In this document: piece after piece, positions 9,535-16,908 of the stretch | How the letters are laid out: each line of letters begins with the position of its first letter | Numbering within the stretch: the first letter of the stretch is position 1 | From: Corynebacterium striatum ATCC 6940 | Lineage (GTDB): Bacteria > Actinomycetota > Actinomycetes > Mycobacteriales > Mycobacteriaceae | Assembly: GCF_000159135.1 (NCBI RefSeq) | Contig: NZ_GG667520.1 | Coordinates: 548,903-608,617 of the forward strand | Direction of reading: 5' to 3' | DNA: 59,715 nt | Notes under the pieces: generated by a model | Told to the model about the DNA's origin: nothing | Database searches by the model: none | The model's input: the letters and a program-made list of their open reading frames with translations, nothing else | Program-made: the position numbers and the translations under genes

Positions 9535-10650
9535 TTATGAAGCGTCTTCACCAGGGTTGACGCGGAAGTGCGGCGAGCCAGGATTGGCCTTGAGCGTTGC
9601 GTGCGTCGGCGGGTTTGAAGCGACATGGTCGGGGCGGCGGGCCTCCATGCGACGGCGTAGCTCAGGCACAACTTGGGTACCGAGGAACTCTATCTGCTGG
9701 AGCACCACCTCCTGTGGCAAACCAGCGTGGTCAATGAGGAAGAGCTGACGCTGATAGTCACCGACCCAATCTGCGAATTGCATCGTGCGATCGATGACCT
9801 GTTCTACGGTGCCGACCGTCAGCGGCGTTTGCGCGGTGAAATCCTCCAGTGAGGGGCCGTGGCCGTAGACGGGCGCATTGTCGAAATAAGGGCGGAAGAA
9901 GTCTTTAGCCTGCTGCTCGGTTTCGCCGATGAACACCTGGCCGCCAAGTCCCACGATTGCCTGGTCGGCGCGGCCGTGGCCGTAAGCCTCGAAGCGACGG
10001 CGGTAGGTGCTGACCATCTTTGCCGTGTGCTCCTTGTTCCAGAAGATGTTGTTGTGGAAGAAGCCATCGCCGTAATAGGCAGCCTGTTCGGCGATTTGCA
10101 CGGAGCGGATAGAACCGTGCCATACGAAAGGCGGGACGTCGTCAAGCGGGGCAGGCGTGGACGTATAACCCTGCAGGGCAGTGCGGTACTTGCCCGACCA
10201 GTTGACCACTGGCTCACGCCATAGGCGGCGCAACAGGTGGTAATTCTCAACCGCCAGCGGGATGCCTTCGCGAAGGTCTTTGCCAAACCATGGGTAAACC
10301 GGGCCGGTGTTGCCGCGGCCCATCATGAGGTCTACGCGCCCGCCAGGCAGGTGCTGTAAGAAGGCGTAATCCTCAGCAATCTTCACCGGATCGTTGGTGG
10401 TAATTAGCGTTGTCGAAGTCGAAAGCAGCAGGTTCTTGGTTTGTGCTGCGATATACGCCAAGTGAGTAGTTGGGGAGGAAGGCACGAATGGCGGATTATG
10501 GTGCTCGCCCGTGGCAAAAACATCGAGGCCTACCTCCTCGGCCTTGAGCGCAATTTCCGTCATATTGCGGATACGTTCGGCTTCACTAGGCGTGATGCCG
10601 CTGGTTGGGTCGGTGGTGACATCACCGATGGTGAAGATGCCGAATTGCAT
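9535..10650 (-). CDS. Luciferase-like FMN-dependent monooxygenase, CE1758 family
   Basis: 371 residues with the TIM-barrel of bacterial luciferase-like monooxygenases: GIFTIGD at the N-terminus, VFATGEHHNPPF, LSTSTTLITTNDPVKIAEDYA, and GGRVDLMMGRGN. These enzymes use reduced FMN and oxygen to oxidise small organic molecules; the substrate here is unknown. The following gene encodes its matching FMN reductase, so the pair acts as a two-component system in the chemical sense. An AAGGA ribosome binding site precedes the ATG. The upstream gap holds a perfect 10-bp palindrome that may be an operator. Confidence 0.87.
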   Translation of the reverse strand: MQFGIFTIGDVTTDPTSGITPSEAERIRNMTEIALKAEEVGLDVFATGEHHNPPFVPSSPTTHLAYIAAQTKNLLLSTSTTLITTNDPVKIAEDYAFLQHLPGGRVDLMMGRGNTGPVYPWFGKDLREGIPLAVENYHLLRRLWREPVVNWSGKYRTALQGYTSTPAPLDDVPPFVWHGSIRSVQIAEQAAYYGDGFFHNNIFWNKEHTAKMVSTYRRRFEAYGHGRADQAIVGLGGQVFIGETEQQAKDFFRPYFDNAPVYGHGPSLEDFTAQTPLTVGTVEQVIDRTMQFADWVGDYQRQLFLIDHAGLPQEVVLQQIEFLGTQVVPELRRRMEARRPDHVASNPPTHATLKANPGSPHFRVNPGEDAS

Positions 10651-10687
10651 ATGAAGTCCTTAAGGTGTGTTCGCCAACGAGTGTATA

Positions 10688-10697
10688 TGACATGTCA
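10688..10697. promoter_or_regulatory. Palindrome upstream of the monooxygenase gene
   Basis: TGACATGTCA is a perfect 10-bp palindrome 38 bases upstream of the monooxygenase ATG. On the minus strand it overlaps a TTGACA that could be a -35 element, so a repressor bound here could block transcription. The binding protein is unknown and no regulator gene is adjacent. Confidence 0.35.
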
Positions 10698-10715
10698 ACA
10701 TGAGGGCGGTGAGCT

Positions 10716-11437
10716 TTATTCCCACTCCAGCGCATCGACCAAAACTGCGAGGTCAGTGGGAGTGGCGATGCTCAACGGGCGCTTATTCTTGGCGCCATCT
10801 TCTGTAAAAATTAGCGCGCAAGGATGCGTACCGTCCTTGGCCAATTCGGTCAGGGCATCGAGTGCTTCTTGTGCAGTGGCTGTGCGGGGAAGGAAAGCAG
10901 CACGGTCACCTGCTTCGGCGTATTTCAAAACCTTGCCAACTGCCACGCTGATCACGTGATTGTCGTCAGCTAAATCAGCGGCAATCCAGCGGGCTACTAC
11001 GTTAGTTGTCAACAAATTCGCGTAGTTCTCACCGCTATATACCGGAATCTGGGAATAACCGTTGTGTGCGATCAGCTTCAGCGCTTGGCGAATATCGGCA
11101 TCGGCTTCCAGCGTTACAACTTCGGAGGAACCGAGTACGGCGAGCGCGTTGGGCGGCGAAGTTAACAATTCGCGCAGCTTTTCCAATTGCTCCACCACCC
11201 TGGGGTGCGGAGAGGCCAGTGGCTCGTCGTCGTAGTAGCGTCCGTGAGCTATGGCATTGCGGAGATTACCGAAGTCTTTCAGCATCTCTGTTTGGCGTTT
11301 ATTAAGCATGTGTTTCTCGTGCGCGCGGTCGACTATCCACCAGAAGGAATCCGAGTTCTTGGCATTGATAGCTTGGCGGAGGAATTGCTCAATGTCGTTG
11401 AAAGCAGCAAAAAAGCGCGGGGGGTGTTCTGGTCCAT
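10716..11437 (-). CDS. HEPN-like domain protein with two CBS domains (apparent frameshift near the start)
   Basis: The conserved reading frame starts at FFAAFNDIEQFL (near 11414) and runs to 10716. The N-terminal about 80 residues are helical and carry RNAIAH (11244-11261), an exact R-X4-H motif of HEPN RNase-type domains. Two CBS motifs follow, which usually bind adenine nucleotides. No start codon fits this frame well. An ATG at 11437 preceded by TAGACT would fit as a leaderless start only if the C6 run at about 11419-11424 had seven C residues, giving MDQNTPPRFFAAF. So the gene is either broken by one base, phase-variable, or misread in sequencing. It abuts a phosphate-transporter remnant. 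RNase activity is inferred only from the motif. Confidence 0.6.
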
Positions 11438-11448
11438 AGAAGACCAGT

Positions 11449-11724
11449 CTAAGAAACCACGAGGCGCGCTGCAGTGAGAGAGTTAGAACAGGACGCGGGG
11501 AGGACAGAAACGGTGATGGCGGCAATGCCTGCCGATGCAGGCAACGTAATGACCCGCGCCAGAGCAATCGGTTTCATATGCCCCCAGTTGGCGGCGCGGT
11601 TAACAATGCCGACGCCCAGGACGGCACCGATGAGGATGTGCGTCGAGGAAACTGGCAGGCCCAACAAGGAAGCGGCCATAACCATGCCGACAGTGCGCAG
11701 CAAGTCTACCGTGTTGTCGTGCAA
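11449..11724 (-). pseudogene. C-terminal remnant of a PiT-family phosphate transporter
   Basis: About 90 residues match the end of PiT/PHO4 phosphate permeases: [18 protein letters not shown] is the second copy of the family signature, followed by [16 protein letters not shown] whole transporter would need around 400 residues more upstream, and the sequence upstream of 11724 is not transporter-like. The remnant is therefore a truncated gene. Its truncation point lies next to an AlpA-like gene, in keeping with an insertion or deletion event in this region. Confidence 0.75.
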
Positions 11725-11737
11725 CTCGGTGAAGAAT

Positions 11738-11938
11738 CTACCGCGGCGCCGGCAGCAGCCGCGCCAGAGCGTACAGCTCCGCTCCGGTCACGTAGTACGC
11801 GCCGGCACGCATCGCGTGGGGAAACTCGCCCCTGTGGTTCTTGCGGCGAATGGTCCACACCGAGGAATAGCGCCGACGTCCGTCTGGCCGGCGGATCGCA
11901 GCCACATCTTCCAGCAAATGCTCATTGGCAGGGGACAT
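11738..11938 (-). CDS. Putative small AlpA/excisionase-like DNA-binding protein
   Basis: 66 residues if the ATG at 11938 is used; the frame stays open further upstream to about 12277. The pattern LLEDVAAI followed by [19 protein letters not shown] and ELYALARLL resembles the winged helix-turn-helix of AlpA or phage excisionases, in which a GEFP-type turn follows the recognition helix. If correct, it points to remains of a phage or integrative element. No integrase or att site is visible. The ribosome binding site is weak. It could instead be a chance frame over a decayed gene. Confidence 0.35.
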   Translation of the reverse strand: MSPANEHLLEDVAAIRRPDGRRRYSSVWTIRRKNHRGEFPHAMRAGAYYVTGAELYALARLLPAPR

Positions 11939-12070
11939 CTCACATGTCGCTTTCCCGTTAGGGCCGCCTACGACGTGGTTGGCGGCGGTCAAACCAGTGG
12001 GCAGCGAGAAGTCGGATGCGAGATGGTGGTTGCGTGATTCCCCAGCCTCGGGTTTCCACCCCGGAGCCGA

Positions 12071-12107
12071 AAGCGAGCCCCAGACTGAGAAGGTCTGGAG
12101 CTCGCTT
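12071..12107. terminator. Hairpin downstream of the toxin gene
   Basis: AAGCGAGC and GCTCGCTT arms (12071-12078, 12100-12107) enclose a second 6-bp stem (12080-12085 with 12093-12098). It lies 13 bases past the toxin stop. The T-richer side faces the plus strand (CTTTTGTTT), while the minus-strand side has only TTTC, so termination of the toxin-antitoxin operon here is likely but not certain. Confidence 0.6.
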
Positions 12108-12119
12108 CTTTTGTTTCGG

Positions 12120-12401
12120 TTAGCGATCGATCGTGTCGCGCCTTCCAGCAGCAAAAACTTCGGTCGTGATGGTTGATTCGTGAATGAGCGCGAGGATTCG
12201 ATAAGTGCCGACACGGTAGCGCCATTCGCCAGATCGATCACCTGTGAGGCCTTTGCCGAAAGCACGCGGCTCGGCACAGCCTTCGAGATGGGTTTTCATC
12301 CAAGTGAGCAGAAGCTTGACATCGAAGCGGTCCATCTTTTTGAGCTGTTTCCGAGCCGAGGCGGTGAGTTCAACGCTGTAGCTAGGGCCGTTGGCTGACA
12401 T
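12120..12401 (-). CDS. RelE/ParE-superfamily toxin
   Basis: 93 residues, basic, with the core strands of RelE-type toxins (YSVELTASARKQLKKM, then EWRYRVGTYRILALI and AAGRRDTIDR). RelE toxins bind the ribosome and cleave mRNA. The ATG overlaps the last base of the antitoxin TAA (TAATG), so production is coupled to the antitoxin. The conserved Arg pair of the YRVGTYR strand and the C-terminal Arg residues are present, so it appears functional. A gyrase-targeting ParE-like action cannot be ruled out from sequence. Confidence 0.85.
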   Translation of the reverse strand: MSANGPSYSVELTASARKQLKKMDRFDVKLLLTWMKTHLEGCAEPRAFGKGLTGDRSGEWRYRVGTYRILALIHESTITTEVFAAGRRDTIDR

Positions 12402-12613
12402 TAATCAAGCTCTTCGAGAACATCATTGATGCTAAAACGCTGTCCGTCATCGGCTTCGATGGCGGCTCGAAGTTGCTGAAGGTCGGCATGGTCTTCGATT
12501 TTCTCCAGCATTGCGCTTCGGGCGAATTCCGAGATTGTTGTGCCTTCGAATCCGACATACTTGCGGACGAGCGCGGCGTCTTCGTCGCTCATGCGTACGG
12601 TCATAGTTGCCAT
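12401..12613 (-). CDS. RelB-like antitoxin (ribbon-helix-helix)
   Basis: 70 residues. The N-terminal strand ATMTVRMSDEDAALVRKY and the helix TISEFARSAML are typical of ribbon-helix-helix antitoxins with a DNA-binding N-terminus and an acidic toxin-binding C-terminus (DDGQRFSINDVLEELD). It neutralises the toxin encoded next to it and should repress the operon. The ATG at 12613 has a GAAGGAAG ribosome binding site. A long open frame continues upstream of this ATG but shows no conserved features. The promoter and a perfect palindrome lie just upstream. Confidence 0.85.
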   Translation of the reverse strand: MATMTVRMSDEDAALVRKYVGFEGTTISEFARSAMLEKIEDHADLQQLRAAIEADDGQRFSINDVLEELD

Positions 12614-12640
12614 TCGATTCTTCCTTCTCGTTAACGCTTT

Positions 12641-12675
12641 GAATACATTGTATTCACCCCTCGAGAATGCGGCAA
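12641..12675 (-). promoter_or_regulatory. Promoter and operator of the toxin-antitoxin operon
   Basis: On the minus strand a TTGCCG -35 box (12670-12675) and a TACAAT -10 box (12647-12652) are separated by exactly 17 bases. The -10 box lies inside a perfect palindrome with 7-bp arms and one central base, GAATACA-T-TGTATTC (12641-12655). This is the layout expected when the antitoxin represses its own promoter. The transcript would start about 28 bases before the antitoxin ATG. Confidence 0.75.
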
Positions 12676-12819
12676 GGGTTTTCTCCGCCTCGATGTGCTC
12701 ACTATTAGGATGCACAGGTCGCTTGTACCATCGCTGCCATTCTCGTTCCCCGCTAGCCTCGCTGACATGTCGTAGCGCATTCTTTGAAAAACTCATCAAA
12801 CCACAGGACGGAATGTGTA

Positions 12820-12850
12820 TTGACATTGACGAGGGGACCGGTGGTAGTAT
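12820..12850 (+). promoter_or_regulatory. Candidate promoter of the NYN gene
   Basis: TTGACA (12820-12825) and TAGTAT (12845-12850) are spaced by 19 bases, a little long. They stand 50 bases before the ATG with a good ribosome binding site. The stretch from 12614 to 12899 otherwise holds the toxin-antitoxin promoter and no gene that I can support. Confidence 0.45.
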
Positions 12851-12899
12851 CGTTTTACTGGGCCTAGCCGTTGACCCTCCACCGATAAGGAGATCGCCG

Positions 12900-13698
12900 A
12901 TGACTGGGCCCCAACTAGTTCTCCAGAAGGTTAAAATGGGAAAGCACTCTTCAGGGAAATCGGCTAGTAATTTCCCTCGGCGGCCAATTGTCACAGCCAT
13001 ATTGGTAGACGGTGGGTTTTACAGACATCGTGCGCGAGTTCTCTTCGGCAAGAAAGACCCGCGAGATCGAGCAAACGAACTTTTAGAGTATTGCCGTAGG
13101 CATATACGGGAGTCCGGAAGCAGTCTCTATAGAATCTTCTACTACGACTGCAATCCTTCAACAAAGGTCCTGTTTCATCCGCTCACACAGACACAGAAGA
13201 ACCTCGGAAAAACTGAGGAATACCGCTGGATGACAGACTTTCTAGACGAAATCGTAAAGAAACGAAAAGTCGCTTTACGCCGAGGCGAAGAACTTGAAAC
13301 CCAAAATGGGTACACCCTTAAACCTAACCTGCTAAAGAAGCTCTGTCGCGGGGAAATTGAAGTTTCAGATTCTGACTGAGCGAGACTTCTCACTGGATAT
13401 CACTCAGAAGGGAGTGGATATGCGGATAGGCTTGGATATAGCTTCCCTGGCAGAACGCGGACTTGTGAATCAAATCATCATGATTTCAGGTGATAGCGAT
13501 TTCGTCCCCGCAGCTAAGCACGCGCGTAGGTCAGGAATCGATTTCATATTAGACCCGCTCTGGGCCCCAGTCTCTGAGAGCTTAAATGAACATGTTGATG
13601 GTGTCCGTGAGTGCGTTGTCAAACCACCCAAGAATCAAGACGATCCTTTATACGGAACTACTCCGGAACAAACCGCTGAGGCTGACGAAGAACTATAG
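12900..13698 (+). pseudogene. NYN-domain protein (PIN-like nuclease fold), frameshifted
   Basis: Two adjoining frames make one NYN protein of about 265 residues. The first half starts at ATG 12900 (AAGGAG site 7 bases upstream) and has the first catalytic Asp in AILVDGGFYRHRA, then YRIFYYDCNP and KRKVALRRGEEL. The second half has KGVDMRIGLDIASLAERG and ISGDSDFVPAAKHARRSG. The frame changes at the GGGG run at 13350-13353: removing one G joins them as LCRGKLKFQILTERDF. As written the product stops at 13379 and lacks the last active-site Asp residues. NYN proteins are metal-dependent RNases. Its base composition is lower in GC than its neighbours, suggesting transfer. A sequencing error remains possible. 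Confidence 0.75.
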
Positions 13699-14021
13699 CT
13701 CAATAGCCTCGATTCACCTTTGGGGCTGGTTCTTCGCGGCTCGCGCAGCGCGGCAGCAGTCATTCTCGAAAGCTGGCCCACCGCCGTTAAGGTGTATCTG
13801 GAAGTCTTGCGTCTCGCAAGATATCCTCATCGGAGTCCATGTCAGGAAGCGTATGAACCCCGTCGTTCTAACCTGCCAGCCGAAGTTGTAAACCGGACCT
13901 TAATTGCGATCTGTTCCCCGAACTCCCGAATCGCATCTCGAGTAAGAGGGGCGCAAACATCAAAATCGACAGCTGCCGGGAACTGACCCCTGAGGGAGCT
14001 CGCGCTGTGGGTCTGGAGGCG
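13699..14021. other. Gap without a supported gene
   Basis: 323 bases between the NYN gene and the protease remnant. Open frames here have no recognisable motif, no good ribosome binding site and arginine-rich shadow-like translations. No terminator is evident after the NYN gene. Confidence 0.5.
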
Positions 14022-14646
14022 TTAGACGCCCACCGTATCGCGAATCCAGTAGCGGTAGTACTTGAGGTATACAGCGTCGGAGTCGGCGTAGGGGTCAAAC
14101 CACACGGAGTGGGAGCCCATGACGTCGACGGCGTTGAGCTAGCGTTTCTGCGTGAAGACCGGGCCGCCGGAGTAGCCGTGGTTGGAGCCGCCCGTGATGC
14201 CGTGCATGGCGATGGTCTTGACGGCGTTTATGTTGTCGCGCTGGACAACGATCTCCATGCGGGCCACGTGGAGCCAGTCCTCGCCGTCGCGGTTCTGGTG
14301 GTCATCGGCGATCGTCGGGTATTTCTTGAGCTTCTTCGGGGCTTCGAGGTGAAGGAGCCCGATGTCGGCCTTGGGCGCCTTTCCGAAGCGGTCGACATCG
14401 ATGGACGGGCCCGGGTTCGACTTATTGTTGGAGAAGTGGACCTTGAGGACGTTCGGGGGAGACGTCCGGGTCGGAGTAGGGGCCCTCAGCGCAGTGGGCG
14501 GCGGTGAGGATCCATTCCGGCGCGATGGCCGCGCCGGTGCACTCCTGCGGGGTGCCGTCCGGGGTGTCGTAGGTGCGTGCCTGGACGAGGGTGGCGCTTC
14601 GATAAATCGCCACGTCAGGTGCCGCGGCGAGCGGGGAGATTTTCAT
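14022..14646 (-). pseudogene. Decayed trypsin-like serine protease (S1 family)
   Basis: Translation on the minus strand begins MKISPLAAAPDVAIYRSA and reaches GAAIAPEWILTAAHCAEG with the catalytic His. The frame is lost near a C5 run at about 14452; the next frame continues with KADIGLLHLEAP (catalytic Asp) and GYSGGPVF (catalytic Ser; normally GDSGG). An in-frame TAG follows QKR after the Ser motif, yet homologous-looking sequence goes on (WFDPYADSDAVYLKYY) to a TAA at 14022. There is no signal peptide, although such proteases are secreted. So at least one frameshift, one stop and a lost N-terminus mark it as a pseudogene. Confidence 0.85.
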
Positions 14647-14660
14647 TATCCTGTGGAGGC

Positions 14661-15290
14661 ATGGAGATTTCAGATTCGCTGCGCCAACAACTCAACCATT
14701 GGATTCTTCCCGGTTTCATGACCTTGGACGAGGTCTACGAAGCCGTGGACGACAACGAACTTGAAGACGGGTACCCCAATGATGATCCGCACGCGGCCGC
14801 CGAGCAAGTATGGAAAGAACGCAAGGCCCAGGAGTCGGAGCGGGAGCATCCCACTGATTACGACCTGGTGCAGGCTGCGTTCGATGAGATGGAAGAACAG
14901 GGGCTCGTGACGGGAATGAGCCTTGGATTCGATGTCAGCGACTGTAACGAGCTGCTCGGGGAGGAACGCACCCAGATCGACGTGCCGGAGGGGGAGTATC
15001 CCTACCGCGAATGGGCATCGTGTGGCTTCCACATGCAGGATGCCGAGGGACTGGCGTACGAGCCGACGGAGCTTAATCTCGTCTTCGGTGCGTGGACGCC
15101 GGGCCCGCCGATTGCTGGTGAGGTCGACGCCGAGAAGCTGCGCAAAGGCCAACCCGAGAGGAAGGAGGAGTGGGCGCGCATGGACGCCGCGCTGGGGCGG
15201 TTCCTCCTGGACATCCTTAAGCGTCACGACCTCGAAGTGGAGTGGGACGGCGACCCGCGCGGGCGGATTCAGTTGCTCAATCTCATGTGA
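14661..15290 (+). CDS. Conserved hypothetical protein, possibly DUF6891-like
   Basis: 209 residues, acidic, cytoplasmic. Visible features are an N-terminal helical segment with LPGFMTLDEVYEAVDDNE, a central QAAFDEMEEQGLV helix, FDVSDCNELLGEE, a FHMQDAEGL segment, and LNLVFGAW. This arrangement recalls DUF6891-type proteins, but I make that link from memory of the pattern and give it low weight. The ATG at 14661 has GGAGG only one base upstream, which is too close, so initiation may differ. It is divergent from the protease remnant. Function unknown. Confidence 0.6.
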   Translation: MEISDSLRQQLNHWILPGFMTLDEVYEAVDDNELEDGYPNDDPHAAAEQVWKERKAQESEREHPTDYDLVQAAFDEMEEQGLVTGMSLGFDVSDCNELLGEERTQIDVPEGEYPYREWASCGFHMQDAEGLAYEPTELNLVFGAWTPGPPIAGEVDAEKLRKGQPERKEEWARMDAALGRFLLDILKRHDLEVEWDGDPRGRIQLLNLM

Positions 15291-15341
15291 CGCAAGCCGC
15301 TGCCCGAGGAAGAGCAGTAAGCCTGCCGCGGCGACGTGAGA

Positions 15342-15644
15342 TTACTTGGATGACAGCGCGCCGAAGTCGGCGATGAGGTCGCTCAGGGGGAGGCGATAGC
15401 TGGGGAGGCGGACCTCGAAGAGGTCGAGCAAGGCGGCGAGGTAGTGGCGCTCGCAGTAGAGCTCGGCGTCGGAAAGCGCGGCGCGCCAGTTGCGAATCCA
15501 CTCCGGGGTCACACGGGCCGCGACGGCAGCAGCCTTCTTCGTCCCATACGGAGCTTTGGTGTAGGCCATCACCAACCCCTCGCGCTCAGCCGGGCTGATG
15601 TCCTCCTGGCGGCGCAGACCCTGCGGAGGTACTACAACAGTCAT
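15342..15644 (-). CDS. Hypothetical protein with a possible helix-turn-helix
   Basis: 100 residues from the ATG at 15644. The stretch AYTKAPYGTKKAAAVAARVTPEWIRNWRAAL looks like the helix-turn-helix of IS3-type OrfA or of small phage regulators (repeat of K-A-A then V-T-P-x-x-I-x-x-W-R); the longest quotable core is VTPEWIRNWRAAL. No transposase catalytic part or inverted repeats are found nearby, so it is not called an insertion sequence. It converges with the unknown gene ending at 15290. Function unknown. Confidence 0.45.
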   Translation of the reverse strand: MTVVVPPQGLRRQEDISPAEREGLVMAYTKAPYGTKKAAAVAARVTPEWIRNWRAALSDAELYCERHYLAALLDLFEVRLPSYRLPLSDLIADFGALSSK

Positions 15645-15731
15645 GAATCTGTATCCACTCAGAATCAAGCAGGTTCACAACTAGGCTGACACAAAGGGCG
15701 AACAGCACATTGGGAGGGAAAAGAAAGGCAA

Positions 15732-15769
15732 AGCCCGTTGCAACATCCTGGTTGATGAGGCAACGGGCT
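15732..15769 (-). terminator. Terminator of the zinc metallopeptidase gene
   Basis: A perfect 10-bp stem (15732-15741 with 15760-15769, 18-base loop) lies 50 bases past the minus-strand stop. On that strand it is followed by TTTGCCTTTCTTTTCCC, a T-rich tail. Confidence 0.8.
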
Positions 15770-15818
15770 AAGGGCTGTGGCGCAAGTTGGCTATGCAGCT
15801 AGTAAGGCATTGCGTTCA

Positions 15819-16712
15819 TCAGGAGTTATAAACGTTGCGGCCCAAGTAGTCGCACTGCGACATCTTGCCGGACTTATAGCCATTGATGAACGCTTGGGCA
15901 CGGTCCGCGGAGGAGCCGTGAGTCCACTGGTCAGGGCGGACTTGGCCGCCGGAGCGACGTTGGATGTTATCGTCACCCACTGCGCGGGCGGTATCGATGG
16001 CGGCTTGTGCCTGCTCATCAGTGATCTGCTCTAGCTTGGCATTGTCGCCTTCGTCAGCGTGGAAAGCCCAGATGCCTGCGTAACAGTCAGCTTGCAGCTC
16101 GATCTTCACAGCATTGGAATCCTCACCCGGCTGGTTGTAGTTGGAAAGACCCAACGTGCCCTCAAGGTGCTGGATGTGGTGGCCAAACTCGTGGGCCACG
16201 ATGTACATCTGCGCAAGTGGAGCGTTTTCCGCACCGAAGTTTTTGAGCTGCTCGAAGAAAGAGGTGTCGAAGTACGCCGACTGATCAGCGGGACAGTAGA
16301 AGGGGCCAGTTGCCGCGGAAGCCTGGCCGCAGCCGGACATGGTGGAGTTCTCGAAGACTACTCGGCCAGGCTCGGTGTACTCGATGCCTGCTTGGGCGGG
16401 AAGCTGTTCTTTCCACACGGCGTCCACCGACTGAGCTGTGTAGTCGACGCGGCAGTCGTCGTACTTGTTGCCGTCCTCAGCCGTCTTGCAATGGTCGAGA
16501 TGCCCGGAGCTGGTTTCTTCGCCCTGCTGCTGGCTGCTTTCGGTGCCGAGCAACTGGCCTAGATCGCCAGGATTACCACCCATGAGCAGGAACAGGCCAA
16601 TGAGGACGATGGTGCCGATACCGCCGCCGGCAGCGATGGTACCGCCACCGCGTCCGCGGCCTCCCGTGGTGGCTCGCTTGCCGTCGAAACTTGCACCAGA
16701 TTTAAAAGTCAT
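15819..16712 (-). CDS. YpfJ-family neutral zinc metallopeptidase, membrane-anchored
   Basis: 297 residues. A Gly-rich N-terminus and one hydrophobic segment (about 31-46) anchor it; the remainder should be outside the membrane. The zinc motif HEFGHH is at 174-179 with a following glutamate-containing helix (VKIELQADCYAGIWAFHAD) that supplies the third ligand. Cys residues at DHCKT, DDCRV, SGCGQ and FYCPAD probably pair. Its substrate is unknown. It stands alone, divergent from aspS, with its own terminator. Confidence 0.92.
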   Translation of the reverse strand: MTFKSGASFDGKRATTGGRGRGGGTIAAGGGIGTIVLIGLFLLMGGNPGDLGQLLGTESSQQQGEETSSGHLDHCKTAEDGNKYDDCRVDYTAQSVDAVWKEQLPAQAGIEYTEPGRVVFENSTMSGCGQASAATGPFYCPADQSAYFDTSFFEQLKNFGAENAPLAQMYIVAHEFGHHIQHLEGTLGLSNYNQPGEDSNAVKIELQADCYAGIWAFHADEGDNAKLEQITDEQAQAAIDTARAVGDDNIQRRSGGQVRPDQWTHGSSADRAQAFINGYKSGKMSQCDYLGRNVYNS

Positions 16713-16908
16713 GGATTAGATCTTGCCATAAAGGCTGCGCACACGACCATGAGTGGGGGTGAGGGGCGTCACAACTAGGCTCATCGCGACTTGTTCACAC
16801 CTCGGAGGGTAGACTTGGGCCGTTCATGACTTGTACCGCTCGGCGCGTGCTGTTTACGCGTGGCGTGGGCGCCTACAAGAAGAAATATAGAGAAGGGATT
16901 GAACAACA

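Noticed and set aside
11474..12037. Long plus-strand open frame over the phosphate-transporter remnant
   Set aside because: Its translation has no motif and it is antisense to a recognisable transporter end; it is a shadow frame.
14007..14507. Plus-strand open frame rich in Val and Gly
   Set aside because: It is the reverse complement of the trypsin-like remnant, whose catalytic motifs are clear on the minus strand.
15342..15644. IS3-type transposase orfA
   Set aside because: Only a helix-turn-helix-like stretch is present. No catalytic domain, inverted repeats or target duplication were found.
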